A model generated the notes under the pieces. The model had not been told where the DNA came from and did no database searches. It saw only the letters and a list, made by a program, of their open reading frames with translations. Both the position numbers and the translations under genes were made by a program. 64,000 bases of DNA from Actinospineispora acaciae DSM 45401. Lineage in GTDB: Bacteria > Actinomycetota > Actinomycetes > Mycobacteriales > Pseudonocardiaceae. The stretch is taken from positions 372,001-436,000 of the forward strand of contig NZ_JIAI01000004.1 of the NCBI RefSeq assembly GCF_000620785.1, in the 5' to 3' direction. Shown piece after piece: positions 16,836-25,265 of this stretch (its first letter is position 1; each line of letters starts with the position of its first letter).

Positions 16836-16850
16836 GACCGACCGTCGGTC
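16836..16850. promoter_or_regulatory. GACCGAC palindrome 2 (TetR-operator-like)
   Basis: This is a 7-1-7 perfect palindrome, arms GACCGAC and GTCGGTC, centred 186 bp after palindrome 1 and embedded in an imperfect direct duplication of the sequence around it. Confidence 0.55.
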
Positions 16851-16934
16851 TACTCCGCGGTGAACGGCCCCCATCGCGGACAGCGCGCGAACGCACGGCC
16901 GCCCGCTCCCGGACACCCTCACGAATGGGGCAGC

Positions 16935-16956
16935 TCCGACCGACGGGTCGGTCGGA
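16935..16956. promoter_or_regulatory. GACCGAC palindrome 3 (TetR-operator-like)
   Basis: This is a perfect 10-2-10 palindrome, arms TCCGACCGAC and GTCGGTCGGA, the third site with the same core in 310 bp. Confidence 0.55.
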
Positions 16957-17152
16957 CGAGCCCTCGGCGGGGGCGATCACGAGCGGTCACACAAGCTCCC
17001 GAGCTGCGCTATAGCGATCACTCAAGGACGCGCGCGAGGGATGCGTCCACTCCGGTGGACTCGGCCAACCGGACGCCCGCACTGCGCTACGATCGCTGCC
17101 CTCACCGACGGCATCTGGCCCCGGCGGTAACAGGTCGAGGGAGAGTCTTTGG

Positions 17153-17776
17153 ATGGCGCCCAGCGCGCTCGAGCGCGGCGCCACAGCCATCCTGGAAGCA
17201 CTCGGAAGACGGCTGTGGGGATTTCCGCCTCGCCTGATGGCGCCCATCGTGGCCCAGCTCGGCCCGGTGCGGGCGCTGGGCTGGTTCGTGCGGAACATGC
17301 CGAAGTACGAACGGACCCTCAAGGCGCTCGGTGAGACCCGCACCCACCTGCTGTGCGTGGGCATCTCGTTGATCAACGGCTGCCCCTACTGCACGTACGG
17401 GCACGCCTACGCGTTCGAGCTCGCGCACCTGGCGGAGTACGGCCGGCTGTTCCCGCTGGACGAGCAGGCCATCTCTGCCATGGTCGGCCTGCCGCCGGCC
17501 CAGGTCCGCCACCAGCTGGTCAAGGCCACCCAGGCCGCCGGGCTGCACCTCGACGCGCTCTGGCTGGACCGAACGATCACGCTCGCCACCTCCGCCGACC
17601 ACCGCCCCGCCGAGCCCAACGAGGAGCGCATCGCCCACCTCGTCACGATGTTCGGCACCCTCAACAGGGTGGGCCGGACCAGTGGCGCGGAGCCCGACGA
17701 GGCGCATTCGCCGCTGAACAAGAACGTCGCGCTCAAGCTCCGGTACGCGGTGATGCGCGCCTCGGCTACGTCATGA
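17153..17776 (+). CDS. AhpD/carboxymuconolactone-decarboxylase-like protein, paralogue A
   Basis: This 207-residue protein contains the AhpD-type redox motif: Cys77 and Cys80 in NGCPYCTYGH with His84 (CxxC-x3-H). Such proteins are peroxidase-like or peroxidase-reducing alkylhydroperoxidase family members. The start ATG follows GAGGGAGAG with about 8 bp spacing. It is tail-to-tail with a close paralogue (17803-18432). Shared blocks include WGFPPRLM, RTHLLC..ISLINGC, GHAYAFEL and HSPLNK. The physiological substrate is unknown. Confidence 0.82.
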   Translation: MAPSALERGATAILEALGRRLWGFPPRLMAPIVAQLGPVRALGWFVRNMPKYERTLKALGETRTHLLCVGISLINGCPYCTYGHAYAFELAHLAEYGRLFPLDEQAISAMVGLPPAQVRHQLVKATQAAGLHLDALWLDRTITLATSADHRPAEPNEERIAHLVTMFGTLNRVGRTSGAEPDEAHSPLNKNVALKLRYAVMRASATS

Positions 17777-17802
17777 CAGCCACGCCGTGAACAGAACCGA
17801 GG

Positions 17803-18432
17803 TCAGCCGGGGTCGACGGCGTCGCGGAGCCGGGCGTAGCGCAGCTTCAGCGCGATGTCCTTGTTCAGCGGGGAGTGGGCGTCGCCGTCCGGCTCGGTCT
17901 TGCTGGCCATGCCCGCCGAGTTGAGCACCCGGAACATGCGGACCAGGTGCACGATGCGCACGTCGTCGCGGTCGGTCGGGCGCGGGTCGTCGGCGGTGGT
18001 CAGGATCGCGGCGCGCTCCAGCCAGCGCACCTCGCCGTGCAGGCCGGCGCTCTGCACGATGCCGACCATCCGGCGGCGCACCACCCCGGGCGAGAGCCCG
18101 CGCAACAGGTCGATGGCCTGCTCGCTGAGCGGGAACAGCCGCCCGTACTCGCGCAGGTAGGCCAACTCGAACGCGTAGGCGTGGCCGTGGCTGCAGTACC
18201 GGCAGCCGTTGATCAGGGAGATGGTGGTGCACAGCAGGTGGGTCCGCACCGGGCCGAACACCTTCAGGGTCCGCTGGTACCGGGGCATGTTCCAGACGAA
18301 CCAGCCCAGCGCCCGCAGCGAGCCGAGCTGGGCCGCGATCGGCCCCATCAACCGGGGCGGGAAGCCCCACAGGTACGCGCAGACACGCTCCAGCACGGCG
18401 GTAATACCGCGCCTCAGTGCGCCCGACGACAT
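17803..18432 (-). CDS. AhpD/carboxymuconolactone-decarboxylase-like protein, paralogue B
   Basis: This 209-residue protein keeps the CxxC-x3-H site (NGCRYCSHGHAYAFEL). It matches paralogue A over the whole length, including WGFPPRLMGPIAAQLG, REYGRLFPLSEQAI and HSPLNKDIALKLRYA, while the central region has diverged. ATG 18432 is preferred because GGGGAG lies eight bases upstream; an earlier in-frame ATG at 18465 lacks one. Its upstream DNA carries GCGCTATGATC, also seen as GCGCTACGATC before paralogue A, perhaps a shared -10 region. The convergent arrangement suggests an inverted duplication. Confidence 0.82.
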   Translation of the reverse strand: MSSGALRRGITAVLERVCAYLWGFPPRLMGPIAAQLGSLRALGWFVWNMPRYQRTLKVFGPVRTHLLCTTISLINGCRYCSHGHAYAFELAYLREYGRLFPLSEQAIDLLRGLSPGVVRRRMVGIVQSAGLHGEVRWLERAAILTTADDPRPTDRDDVRIVHLVRMFRVLNSAGMASKTEPDGDAHSPLNKDIALKLRYARLRDAVDPG

Positions 18433-19037
18433 CACAAATCTCCCCGCTTCAGCGGCGGAGATCATAGCGCACTACAACTTGTCAATGTTTGATGACACAA
18501 TGACACATTGGCTCGCGGGCCGACCGAGCGAGGCGCCCGCCGACCAAATCCAGCCGGGCGCCACGGACTCGCCAGGACGCCGGCCGACGCCTCCGGACAA
18601 CGCACCCTGCCTGCGTGTTCACTCTCATCGCCGGTCGTGGTGAAATCGAACATTGCGGACACCCCCGGTGCGGCGGGTACATTTCTCAGTGACCCTCGGC
18701 CGTCGATTTCGCCCCGAATTCCGCGCGACGTTTCCGGGAACCCGGCCGGGTCGGCATCGTTCCCGGTCGGGAATGTACCCAAAAGAGGGGCACACGTTTG
18801 TCGGTATGACTCGGGCATCACCGCTCGGCATCCGGCTGGTCAGGCGCGGTTCGTTGTTTTGTTATCAAATATCTAAGCGTCCGTGCATCCGCGCGCGTTG
18901 TTGTCGGCGGGTTCGGAGACAATCAGCGGGCGGATCCGCGTGAGCGGTGCGTACCGTCGCATGAGCCATGACGACGGTCCCGGCCGGTGGGCCACGAGGC
19001 GTGCGTGACGAAGGGGCGGTGAACCCGGTGGTCGACC
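18433..19037. other. 605-bp intergenic region, comparatively AT-rich, no gene seen
   Basis: Composition falls well below the surroundings between about 18620 and 18880. It contains a small TTCCCG-GT-CGGGAA palindrome (18760-18773) and an AT-rich stretch TTGTTTTGTTATCAAATATC around 18854 that may hold the promoter of the downstream lipid synthase gene. No frame shows coding character. Confidence 0.5.
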
Positions 19038-21668
19038 ATGTCGACGAAGGCCGGTAAGCGCGGACCCGGAGAGCTGGCCGGGTCGGCGGTGCGGCGGGTG
19101 CGCGCGACCCCGTTGACGGCGGCCGCGCTGGTGGTGCTGTGGGGTGTCGGGTGGGCCACCGGCAGCCTGGCGCACGGCCCGTCCGCCGAGCTGGCCGCAG
19201 GTGTCGGGCTGAGCATCGGGCGGCTGCGCGAGGGCCACTGGTGGGCGCCGCTGAGCTCGATGCTGTGGTGCCCGGGGTGGTCGGCGTACCTGTTCGCGAG
19301 CGCGTTGCTGCTGGTCGTGGTGCCGGTGGTGGAGCGGAGGCTGGGCGTTGCGCGGGCGCTGCTGCTGTGGGTGGTGGTACAGCTGCTCGGCACCGGCGCC
19401 GGGCTGGCCCTGGTCGGGCTGGTCGGGGCGAGCCCGGGGCGGTGGGCCCGGCTGGTCGGCACCGCCGTCACGGTCGGCCCGGTGCCGGCGTTGATCGGCC
19501 TCGCGCTGGCCGCCACCGCCTGGCAGGGCACCCTGTGGCGGCGCCGCCTGCGGCTGTTGATGCTGGTCAGCCTGGTGATGCTGGCGTTGTACTCCGGGAC
19601 GCCCGGGGACGTGCTGCGGCTGGGCGCGGGGTTGGCCGGCGGGGCGGTCGGGGCGGTGGCGGCTAAGGGCAGAGCGGTGGGGGCGGCGTGCGTCCGGGCG
19701 AGGCTGGTGCGGCGCGGCGGCAGGGCGCGGGCGGGGTTCTCCACGCCCGAGCTTCGGGTGCTGGTCGCGCTGCTGGTGGCCGCCTCGGCGGTCGGCCCGC
19801 TGATCGCCGCGTTCGCGGACACCCACACCGGGCCGCTGTCGGTGCTGCGGTTCGTGTTCGCCACGCCGCCGCCGAGCCCGGCCGAGGTGGCCCAGATCTG
19901 CACCGACCCGGCGGCGCCGCCGAGGGAGTGCGCGCACCTGCGCGCGCGGCTGCGCCTCTACGGCTTCGGCCCGGCCACCATGTCGATCATGCCGATCCTG
20001 TTGCTGCTGGTCGCGGCCGAGGGCCTGCGGCGGGGGCGGCGGGCGGCGTGGCTGATCGCGGTCGGGCTGAACCTGGCGCTGTTCGTGCTCGGCGTGCTGT
20101 TCGCCGTGCTGACGGTGCGCAGCCCGGTGCGGGAACGGATCATCGCCGGTCCCGGTCACCACGTCCACGGCGCGCTGGCCTTCGCGCTCCCGGTCGCGCA
20201 GCCGCTGCTGGTCGTGCTGCTGCTCGCGGCCGCCTGGCGGCTGTTCGCGGTGCGCGCGCCGGCGGGGACGTACCGGCGCTGGATCACCGCCTCCGCGCGC
20301 ACCGGCGTCGCGGTGTCGGCGGCCTACCTGGTCGCGGGCCTGGCGCTGCCGGGCGGGTTCGAGCCCGCGCCGACGCCGGCCGCCCTACTCGCCGACCTGC
20401 CCACCCGGTTCCTGCCGCCGGACTACCTCGGCGCGATACAGGCGGACTTCTTCCCGGTCTGGCCGGTGACCACGCTGGTCTTCGAGTGGACGGGGGTGGT
20501 GTTCTGGGCGGTGGTGCTGGCCGGCGCGGTCGCGGCGTTCACCAGGGTTCGGCTGGCGCCGGCCACGGACGTCTCCGCGCGGGTGCGCGCGCTGCTGGCC
20601 GGCGGCGGCGCGGCCACCCAGTCCTACCCGGCGACCTGGCCGGGCAACTCCTACTGGTTCACCCCCGACGGGTCCGCGGTGGTGGCCTACCGGGTCATCG
20701 CCGGCGTGGCGATCACCACCGGCGGCCCGATCGGCAAGAAACGCCACCACCGGGGCGCGATCGCCGGGTTCGTCGAGTACTGCCACCGCAACAGCTGGCG
20801 GCCGTGCCTGTACGGGGTCGGCGCGGACGCCGCCACCCACGCCGCCGCGCTGGGCTGGCACATCGCGCAGGTCGGCGAGGAGGCCATCCTGCCGCTGGCG
20901 AACCTGAAGTTCACCGGCAAGAAGTGGCAGAGCGTGCGCACCGCGATCAACCTCGCCGCCCGCAGCGGGATCACCGCGCGCTGGTACCGGTTCAGCGACG
21001 CGCCACCGGAGGTCACCCGCCAGATCCGGGCGATCTCCCAGGAGTGGGTGGCGCACAAGGGGCTGCCGGAGATGCGGTTCACCCTGGGCGGGCTCGACGA
21101 GCTGGCCGACGACGACGTGCGGCTGCTGGTCGCGGTCGACGAGGACGGCACCGTGCACGCGGTGACCAGCTGGCTGCCGGTGCGCCAGGACGGCACGCTG
21201 GTCGGCTACACGCTGGACTTCATGCGCCGGCGCGCGGACGCCCCGAGCGGCGTGGTGGAGTTCCTCATCGCCAGCGCCGCGCGCGACTGCCGGGCCGACG
21301 GCCTGGAGTTCCTGAGCCTGTCCGGCGCGCCGCTGGCCAGGATCGGCCGGGACACCCCGGCAAGCGGGCTGCAGCGCGCGCTGGACTCCATGAGCCGGAT
21401 CCTGGAGCCGATCTACGGGTTCGCCTCGCTGCTCGCCTTCAAGGCCAAGTTCCAGCCGTCCTACCGGCCGCTGTACCTGGCCTACCCGGACCCGCTCGCG
21501 CTGCCCGCGATCGGCGCCGCGATCACCCGCGCCTACCTGCCCGGGCTCACCGCGCGCGAGGTCTGGGGCATCGGCCGGGTGATGCTCGGGACGGTCCTGC
21601 CCCGCCGGCCGTCACCGGGGCGCGACCAGGCCGAGCTGGCCGGCGGCCCAGGGCATCGCCAGCCGTAG
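19038..21668 (+). CDS. MprF-like aminoacyl-lipid synthase: rhomboid-like membrane domain plus DUF2156 transferase
   Basis: This 876-residue protein has an N-terminal membrane half (~residues 20-520, about 12 helices) opening with a rhomboid-like unit (GRLREGHWWAPLSSMLWCPG). The C-terminal soluble DUF2156/LPG-synthase domain (~530-840) includes SYWFTPDGSAVVAYRVIAGV, GGPIGKKRHH, FVEYCHRNSWRPCLYGVG, FTGKKWQSVRTAINLAARSG and a final FKAKFQPSYRPLYLAYPDP block. This domain transfers amino acids from aminoacyl-tRNA to phosphatidylglycerol or other lipids at the cytoplasmic face of the membrane. It is convergent with, and overlaps by 57 bp, an esterase gene (21612-22955). Which amino acid is used cannot be read from the sequence. 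Confidence 0.87.
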   Translation: MSTKAGKRGPGELAGSAVRRVRATPLTAAALVVLWGVGWATGSLAHGPSAELAAGVGLSIGRLREGHWWAPLSSMLWCPGWSAYLFASALLLVVVPVVERRLGVARALLLWVVVQLLGTGAGLALVGLVGASPGRWARLVGTAVTVGPVPALIGLALAATAWQGTLWRRRLRLLMLVSLVMLALYSGTPGDVLRLGAGLAGGAVGAVAAKGRAVGAACVRARLVRRGGRARAGFSTPELRVLVALLVAASAVGPLIAAFADTHTGPLSVLRFVFATPPPSPAEVAQICTDPAAPPRECAHLRARLRLYGFGPATMSIMPILLLLVAAEGLRRGRRAAWLIAVGLNLALFVLGVLFAVLTVRSPVRERIIAGPGHHVHGALAFALPVAQPLLVVLLLAAAWRLFAVRAPAGTYRRWITASARTGVAVSAAYLVAGLALPGGFEPAPTPAALLADLPTRFLPPDYLGAIQADFFPVWPVTTLVFEWTGVVFWAVVLAGAVAAFTRVRLAPATDVSARVRALLAGGGAATQSYPATWPGNSYWFTPDGSAVVAYRVIAGVAITTGGPIGKKRHHRGAIAGFVEYCHRNSWRPCLYGVGADAATHAAALGWHIAQVGEEAILPLANLKFTGKKWQSVRTAINLAARSGITARWYRFSDAPPEVTRQIRAISQEWVAHKGLPEMRFTLGGLDELADDDVRLLVAVDEDGTVHAVTSWLPVRQDGTLVGYTLDFMRRRADAPSGVVEFLIASAARDCRADGLEFLSLSGAPLARIGRDTPASGLQRALDSMSRILEPIYGFASLLAFKAKFQPSYRPLYLAYPDPLALPAIGAAITRAYLPGLTAREVWGIGRVMLGTVLPRRPSPGRDQAELAGGPGHRQP

Positions 21669-22955
21669 CCCGTCGTGCGCCACCGTCCAGGAGTGCGCGC
21701 CGGGCACCCGCAGCAACTGGACGTTCATCTTCGCCCTGGTCGCGGCGGCCAGCACCCGCTGCGCCTGCGGGCCGTAGACGGTGTCCCGCTCGCCGATGAC
21801 CACCACGCCCGCGCTGTGCTCGAACGTCGCGGTGGCCAGGATGTCCAGCGGGTTGACCGTGCGGAACCGGTTCTCGTCACCGCCGAAGGTCGCCTTCACG
21901 GTCTGCTCCCGGCCGCCCAGCGTGGGCTCGTCCTGGCCGGAGATGTCGATGAACAGCGGGTACGCCCCCGGCGCGCGGACCGCGAGCTGCAGCGCACAGG
22001 TACCGCCGTAGGAGAACCCGCCGATCGCCCAGTGCCGGGGGTCGGCGTCCACGGTCAGGTTGGCGTGGACCCAGGCGGGCACGTCGTGCGCCAGGTAGGT
22101 CTCGACGTTGCCCAGCGCGGAGTCCAGGCACAGCGGGTTGCCCAGCGCCGAGCCCGTCGCGTCCGGCATCACCACGATCGGCGCCAGCCCGGCGTGCGCG
22201 GCCGCGAACCTGTCCATCAGCTCGGACACCTTGCCCGCCGTCAGCCAGTCCTGCGGCGCCCCGGGCTGGCCGGCGATCAGCACCAGCACCGGCAGCGCCG
22301 GCCGGTGCGCGCCCAGGTAGGCCGGCGGCAGGTACACCGACCCCTGCCGCGCGGCAAAGCCCGACCGGGTGCCCGGGATGCTCACCTTGCTGACCCGCCC
22401 GCCGCGCGGCATGTCCGGCGGCGGCCGCCAGGTCTCGATCAGCGGCCGGCTCGGGGCGGCGGGCTCCTCCGGGGCCGGCGGCGGCTCGGCGGGCGCGGAG
22501 GCGGGGGCGATCGCGGCGAAGTCGACCTCGTTCGCCGGCTCGACGCCCAGCGCGTCGCCCACCGTCGGGTAGTACCCGTACACACTGTTGATCTTCATGC
22601 CGGCCAGCAGCACCACCGCGAGCGCCATCGGCACCGCCGCCGACCGCCGCCACCACTCCGACGCCCGCGCCGGCCACCACGCCCCGACCGCGGCCACCAC
22701 CGCGAACAGCGCCAGCCCAACCCAGGCCAGCACGTCGGCCGGCAGCGGGTCCGGGAACGGCCGCCACACCACGTTCACCACCAGCGCGACCGCCCCCGCG
22801 GTGACCACCGCACCCACCGCCGCCGCCGGAGCCACCGCCACCCACCACGGACGCCCCCGCCGCACGGTCAGCCCCACCGCCCCCGCCAACCCCGCCACGG
22901 TCAGCACCACGGGCAACGGACCGGCAAGCGTGGACACATCCAGCAGACCGGTCAC
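21612..22955 (-). CDS. Membrane-anchored esterase (alpha/beta hydrolase), possible aminoacyl-lipid hydrolase
   Basis: This 447-residue protein has about four N-terminal helices (to ~residue 125), then an extracytoplasmic alpha/beta-hydrolase domain of the putative-esterase family. The catalytic set is visible: nucleophile Ser315 in GGFSYGGTC, an acid candidate in VVVIGERDTVYG and His421 in PGAHSWTVAHDG. The GTG start at 22955 is the first in-frame start giving a membrane helix close to the N-terminus. It is convergent and overlapping with the MprF-like synthase; in Corynebacterium a similar neighbour pair synthesises and hydrolyses alanylated lipids, so the same division of labour is inferred here. 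Confidence 0.82.
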   Translation of the reverse strand: MTGLLDVSTLAGPLPVVLTVAGLAGAVGLTVRRGRPWWVAVAPAAAVGAVVTAGAVALVVNVVWRPFPDPLPADVLAWVGLALFAVVAAVGAWWPARASEWWRRSAAVPMALAVVLLAGMKINSVYGYYPTVGDALGVEPANEVDFAAIAPASAPAEPPPAPEEPAAPSRPLIETWRPPPDMPRGGRVSKVSIPGTRSGFAARQGSVYLPPAYLGAHRPALPVLVLIAGQPGAPQDWLTAGKVSELMDRFAAAHAGLAPIVVMPDATGSALGNPLCLDSALGNVETYLAHDVPAWVHANLTVDADPRHWAIGGFSYGGTCALQLAVRAPGAYPLFIDISGQDEPTLGGREQTVKATFGGDENRFRTVNPLDILATATFEHSAGVVVIGERDTVYGPQAQRVLAAATRAKMNVQLLRVPGAHSWTVAHDGLRLAMPWAAGQLGLVAPR

Positions 22956-23111
22956 CGCACGAGTATCCGCTCCGGCGCCGCACGGCTTGTCGGGGTGTCG
23001 CGCATGGTGCGGGGTGTGCGGCACCCCAGGTAGGTGTGCGGCGGGCGGTCATTCCGGCCGGCCAGATAAGATTTCGGCTTCGGCACCAGGCAGAGGGGCA
23101 CGGTCGACATC

Positions 23112-23795
23112 GTGATGGCCCGGTACGCGATGCTGTTGGTCTTTGTCGCCGCGATCGTCGTCGCGTTCGTGCCCGGGACCGTCATCCACCTCATCGGGCT
23201 GGGCGTGTGGTGGTTCGGCGCACTGGTGGTCATCGACCTGTTCATCGGCGGGGGGCTGCCGGCACAGGTCCTCTGGGGGCTCGGGGCGGCCGCGGCCGCG
23301 TGGGCCTACACCTCAGGCCAGGCCGAGAGCATGGCGACCGACGGCCATGGGCTGCTGGCGCTCGCGATAGGGACCGCGCTGCTCCAAGTGTTGTCGCTGG
23401 TGCGCGCGAGGCGTACGGCGACGCGGCGCCCCGGGCCGGTCGGCGCGGGGGCACCCCCGACGGAGCCGGTCCCTGCCCCCGATCCACGCCAGGAGGTGGC
23501 GCGCGTCCTGGCCGTGATGGCCGGACACGTCGAGCGAGCGGCGGCCGACCGCGCGGATGGCGCGGCGGAGCTGGCCAGCCTGCTCGGCCGCTACCGATCT
23601 CGTCATGGCACCGACACGATCGCGACCTCCTCCCGGCCGGCGGTGGTGCGTGGCGCGGTCACCGACCTGGCGAGGGGCATGGAGGCGGTCCTGCGCCGGC
23701 AGTCGGCGGACGCGCCGGGGCACGCACACGTGGTGCTGGCGGCCCGGTACGCGGACCTGCTGGTCGACCTCGTGCACGGCCGAACGGGGGAATGA
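23112..23795 (+). CDS. Membrane protein of unknown family, first gene of the CHAT cassette
   Basis: This 227-residue protein is not recognised. Residues ~3-100 form three or four hydrophobic helices (YAMLLVFVAAIVVAFVPGTV, GLGVWWFGALVVIDLFIGG, VLWGLGAAAAAWAY, LLALAIGTALLQVLSLV). A basic, Pro-rich linker follows and then an Ala/Arg-rich helical cytoplasmic tail (residues ~120-227, for example RQEVARVLAVMAGHVERAAA). No enzyme motif is visible. The GTG start at 23112 or the next codon ATG is used. Three base pairs separate it from the next gene, placing it in a four-gene operon that ends in a CHAT protease. A scaffold or sensor role is inferred only from context. Confidence 0.72.
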   Translation: MMARYAMLLVFVAAIVVAFVPGTVIHLIGLGVWWFGALVVIDLFIGGGLPAQVLWGLGAAAAAWAYTSGQAESMATDGHGLLALAIGTALLQVLSLVRARRTATRRPGPVGAGAPPTEPVPAPDPRQEVARVLAVMAGHVERAAADRADGAAELASLLGRYRSRHGTDTIATSSRPAVVRGAVTDLARGMEAVLRRQSADAPGHAHVVLAARYADLLVDLVHGRTGE

Positions 23796-23798
23796 GCT

Positions 23799-24518
23799 GT
23801 GGGGCGGGACGTCGAGCACCTGGTACAGAAGGCCCTCGGCAAATGGGAGAAGGCCCGCGCAATGGGCGAACGGGGGAACCTTGCGTTCGCCGGCGTGCTG
23901 TACACCAGGGCCATCGGCAGGTTCGTCAGCTATTTCCAGCTCACACCGCACGCGAACGTCGTGCCCGCCTACCATGCACTCGCGTCGATGGGCTGTGAGG
24001 CCGCGATGATGTTCGACCATCGCGGCGACGGAGAGCTCGCGATCCAGTTCGCACGCGCGGGTCTGGCCGCCTCGCATCTCGCCGACCCCGCCAAGGGCGA
24101 GCCGGCGCGCATCCGGAACGCGCTACGGGACGAGGCGACGAGGCCGATGCACCAATACGTGCTGACGGACGCGCGGCCGCCGCTGCGCCCGGCGACCTTG
24201 ATCGGTGGTGCCGCACAGGCGCGCGCCCTGCTGGCCGGGATCCTCCGGAAGTATCCGGGCCTGCCAGAGCCGACCTCCCCCCGATGGCCGATCGGCAGCG
24301 GGGGAAGGGTGAGCTACCTGCAGGATCAGAAGCGGTACCTGCGAGCAGTGCTGCCCAGCTGCGTCGGCCTGGACAACGACGCCGAGATGCGGACGCTCGC
24401 GACCGAGGCGGTCCTCATCTACGACGAGCTGTGCCAGTCGGAAGGTGGTTTCGAGTCGGCCTCGAGGCGAGCCGTCGCCACCCTTGCCCGCATCGACGGC
24501 CTCGCCGGTGACGAGTGA
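23799..24518 (+). CDS. Helical protein of unknown family, CHAT cassette paralogue 1
   Basis: This 239-residue protein has no transmembrane helix and is rich in amphipathic helices, like TPR or SEL1-type solenoids (KALGKWEKARAMGERGNLAF, YTRAIGRFVSYFQL). It is clearly paralogous to the next gene: both share a LAASHLADP block, a GAAQAR.LLA helix, an RAVLPSC segment and an EMR.LA.E....Y.ELC C-terminal block followed by FESA/HESA. No catalytic motif is visible. GTG 23799 follows the upstream stop by 3 bp. It probably works as an adaptor or sensor for the CHAT protein encoded two genes downstream. Confidence 0.75.
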   Translation: MGRDVEHLVQKALGKWEKARAMGERGNLAFAGVLYTRAIGRFVSYFQLTPHANVVPAYHALASMGCEAAMMFDHRGDGELAIQFARAGLAASHLADPAKGEPARIRNALRDEATRPMHQYVLTDARPPLRPATLIGGAAQARALLAGILRKYPGLPEPTSPRWPIGSGGRVSYLQDQKRYLRAVLPSCVGLDNDAEMRTLATEAVLIYDELCQSEGGFESASRRAVATLARIDGLAGDE

Positions 24519-24533
24519 ACCAGGAGACGTGTA

Positions 24534-25262
24534 ATGGCCCGAACGCCAGCCAGCTCGCTGCAGTCGGCGCTGTCCTGCTGGGACACCGCGAGGAGGCAGG
24601 TGGCACGGGGAAATCGCGTCCGGGCCGGGCTCACCTACCAGGAGGGGCTCAACTACTTCGTGCTGTGCGCCAACCTCACCTGGCGCGCCGAGGCCCGCTC
24701 GACCACCGCGCCGCGACCGGCCGGCCTGATGCCCGTGTTTCATGCCATCGGGGCGATGGGGCGGGAAGGGGTCCCCGTGATGGAACGGTGCGGTGGGACG
24801 CGCGCGGCTCGCCGGCATGCGCGCACCACCCTCGCCGCCTCACACCTGGCGGACCCGACCGGGGGAAGGGCCGAGCTGATCAACGAGGCCCTTGCCGCCG
24901 AAACCGGATCCCCGCGGCTCGACCTGAACGGGGACGGCCCGCTGTCGGTGGAGGCCCGGATAGCGGGGGCCGCGCAGGCGCGCCTGCTCCTGGCGACGCT
25001 CATGGTGGAACGACCCGACGTTCCTCGGCGGCCGGGCCGTCCCCAGCCGGTCGGGATTCGTGGTTCCGTCTTCCCCGGCACCGAGATCGGCAGGTTCCGG
25101 CGGGCCGTGCTGCCGAGCTGCATGGAGCTGGCTGCCGACGACGAGATGAGGCAGCTCGCGCGGGAGAGCGTGGACATGTACACCGAGCTGTGCCGCGCCG
25201 TGGCCGGTCATGAGTCGGCACTGGATCGTGCCAAAGAGATTCTTGCGCGGGCCCGCGGGTAG
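24534..25262 (+). CDS. Helical protein of unknown family, CHAT cassette paralogue 2
   Basis: This 242-residue soluble helical protein is related to the preceding gene product over nearly its full length. It has LQSALSCWDTARRQVARGN matching the first helix of paralogue 1, then LAASHLADPTGG, IAGAAQARLLLATLM, RRAVLPSCMEL and YTELCRAVAGHESALDRA. CAGGAG precedes the ATG by 9 bp. It lies 3 bp before the CHAT gene. Tandem duplication followed by divergence (for example a Pro/Thr-rich insertion at ~57-68) suggests the two paralogues recognise different partners or form a heteromer. Confidence 0.75.
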   Translation: MARTPASSLQSALSCWDTARRQVARGNRVRAGLTYQEGLNYFVLCANLTWRAEARSTTAPRPAGLMPVFHAIGAMGREGVPVMERCGGTRAARRHARTTLAASHLADPTGGRAELINEALAAETGSPRLDLNGDGPLSVEARIAGAAQARLLLATLMVERPDVPRRPGRPQPVGIRGSVFPGTEIGRFRRAVLPSCMELAADDEMRQLARESVDMYTELCRAVAGHESALDRAKEILARARG

Positions 25263-25265
25263 GCC

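Larger units (their letters stand above)
16568..17152. other. 585-bp intergenic region rich in palindromes, no convincing gene
   Basis: No open frame here has codon use or a ribosome binding site that supports a gene. It holds a 23-nt direct repeat (16570-16592 and 16595-16617), three GACCGAC palindromes, a 19-bp inverted repeat with a 25-nt loop (16734-16796) and a 10-bp palindrome CGCTATAGCG at 17007-17016. Promoter elements for the AhpD-like gene at 17153 must lie in its 3' part. Confidence 0.6.

Noticed and set aside
18508..18876. Small open frames in the AT-richer intergenic region
   Set aside because: No ribosome binding site, no codon bias and no recognisable sequence.
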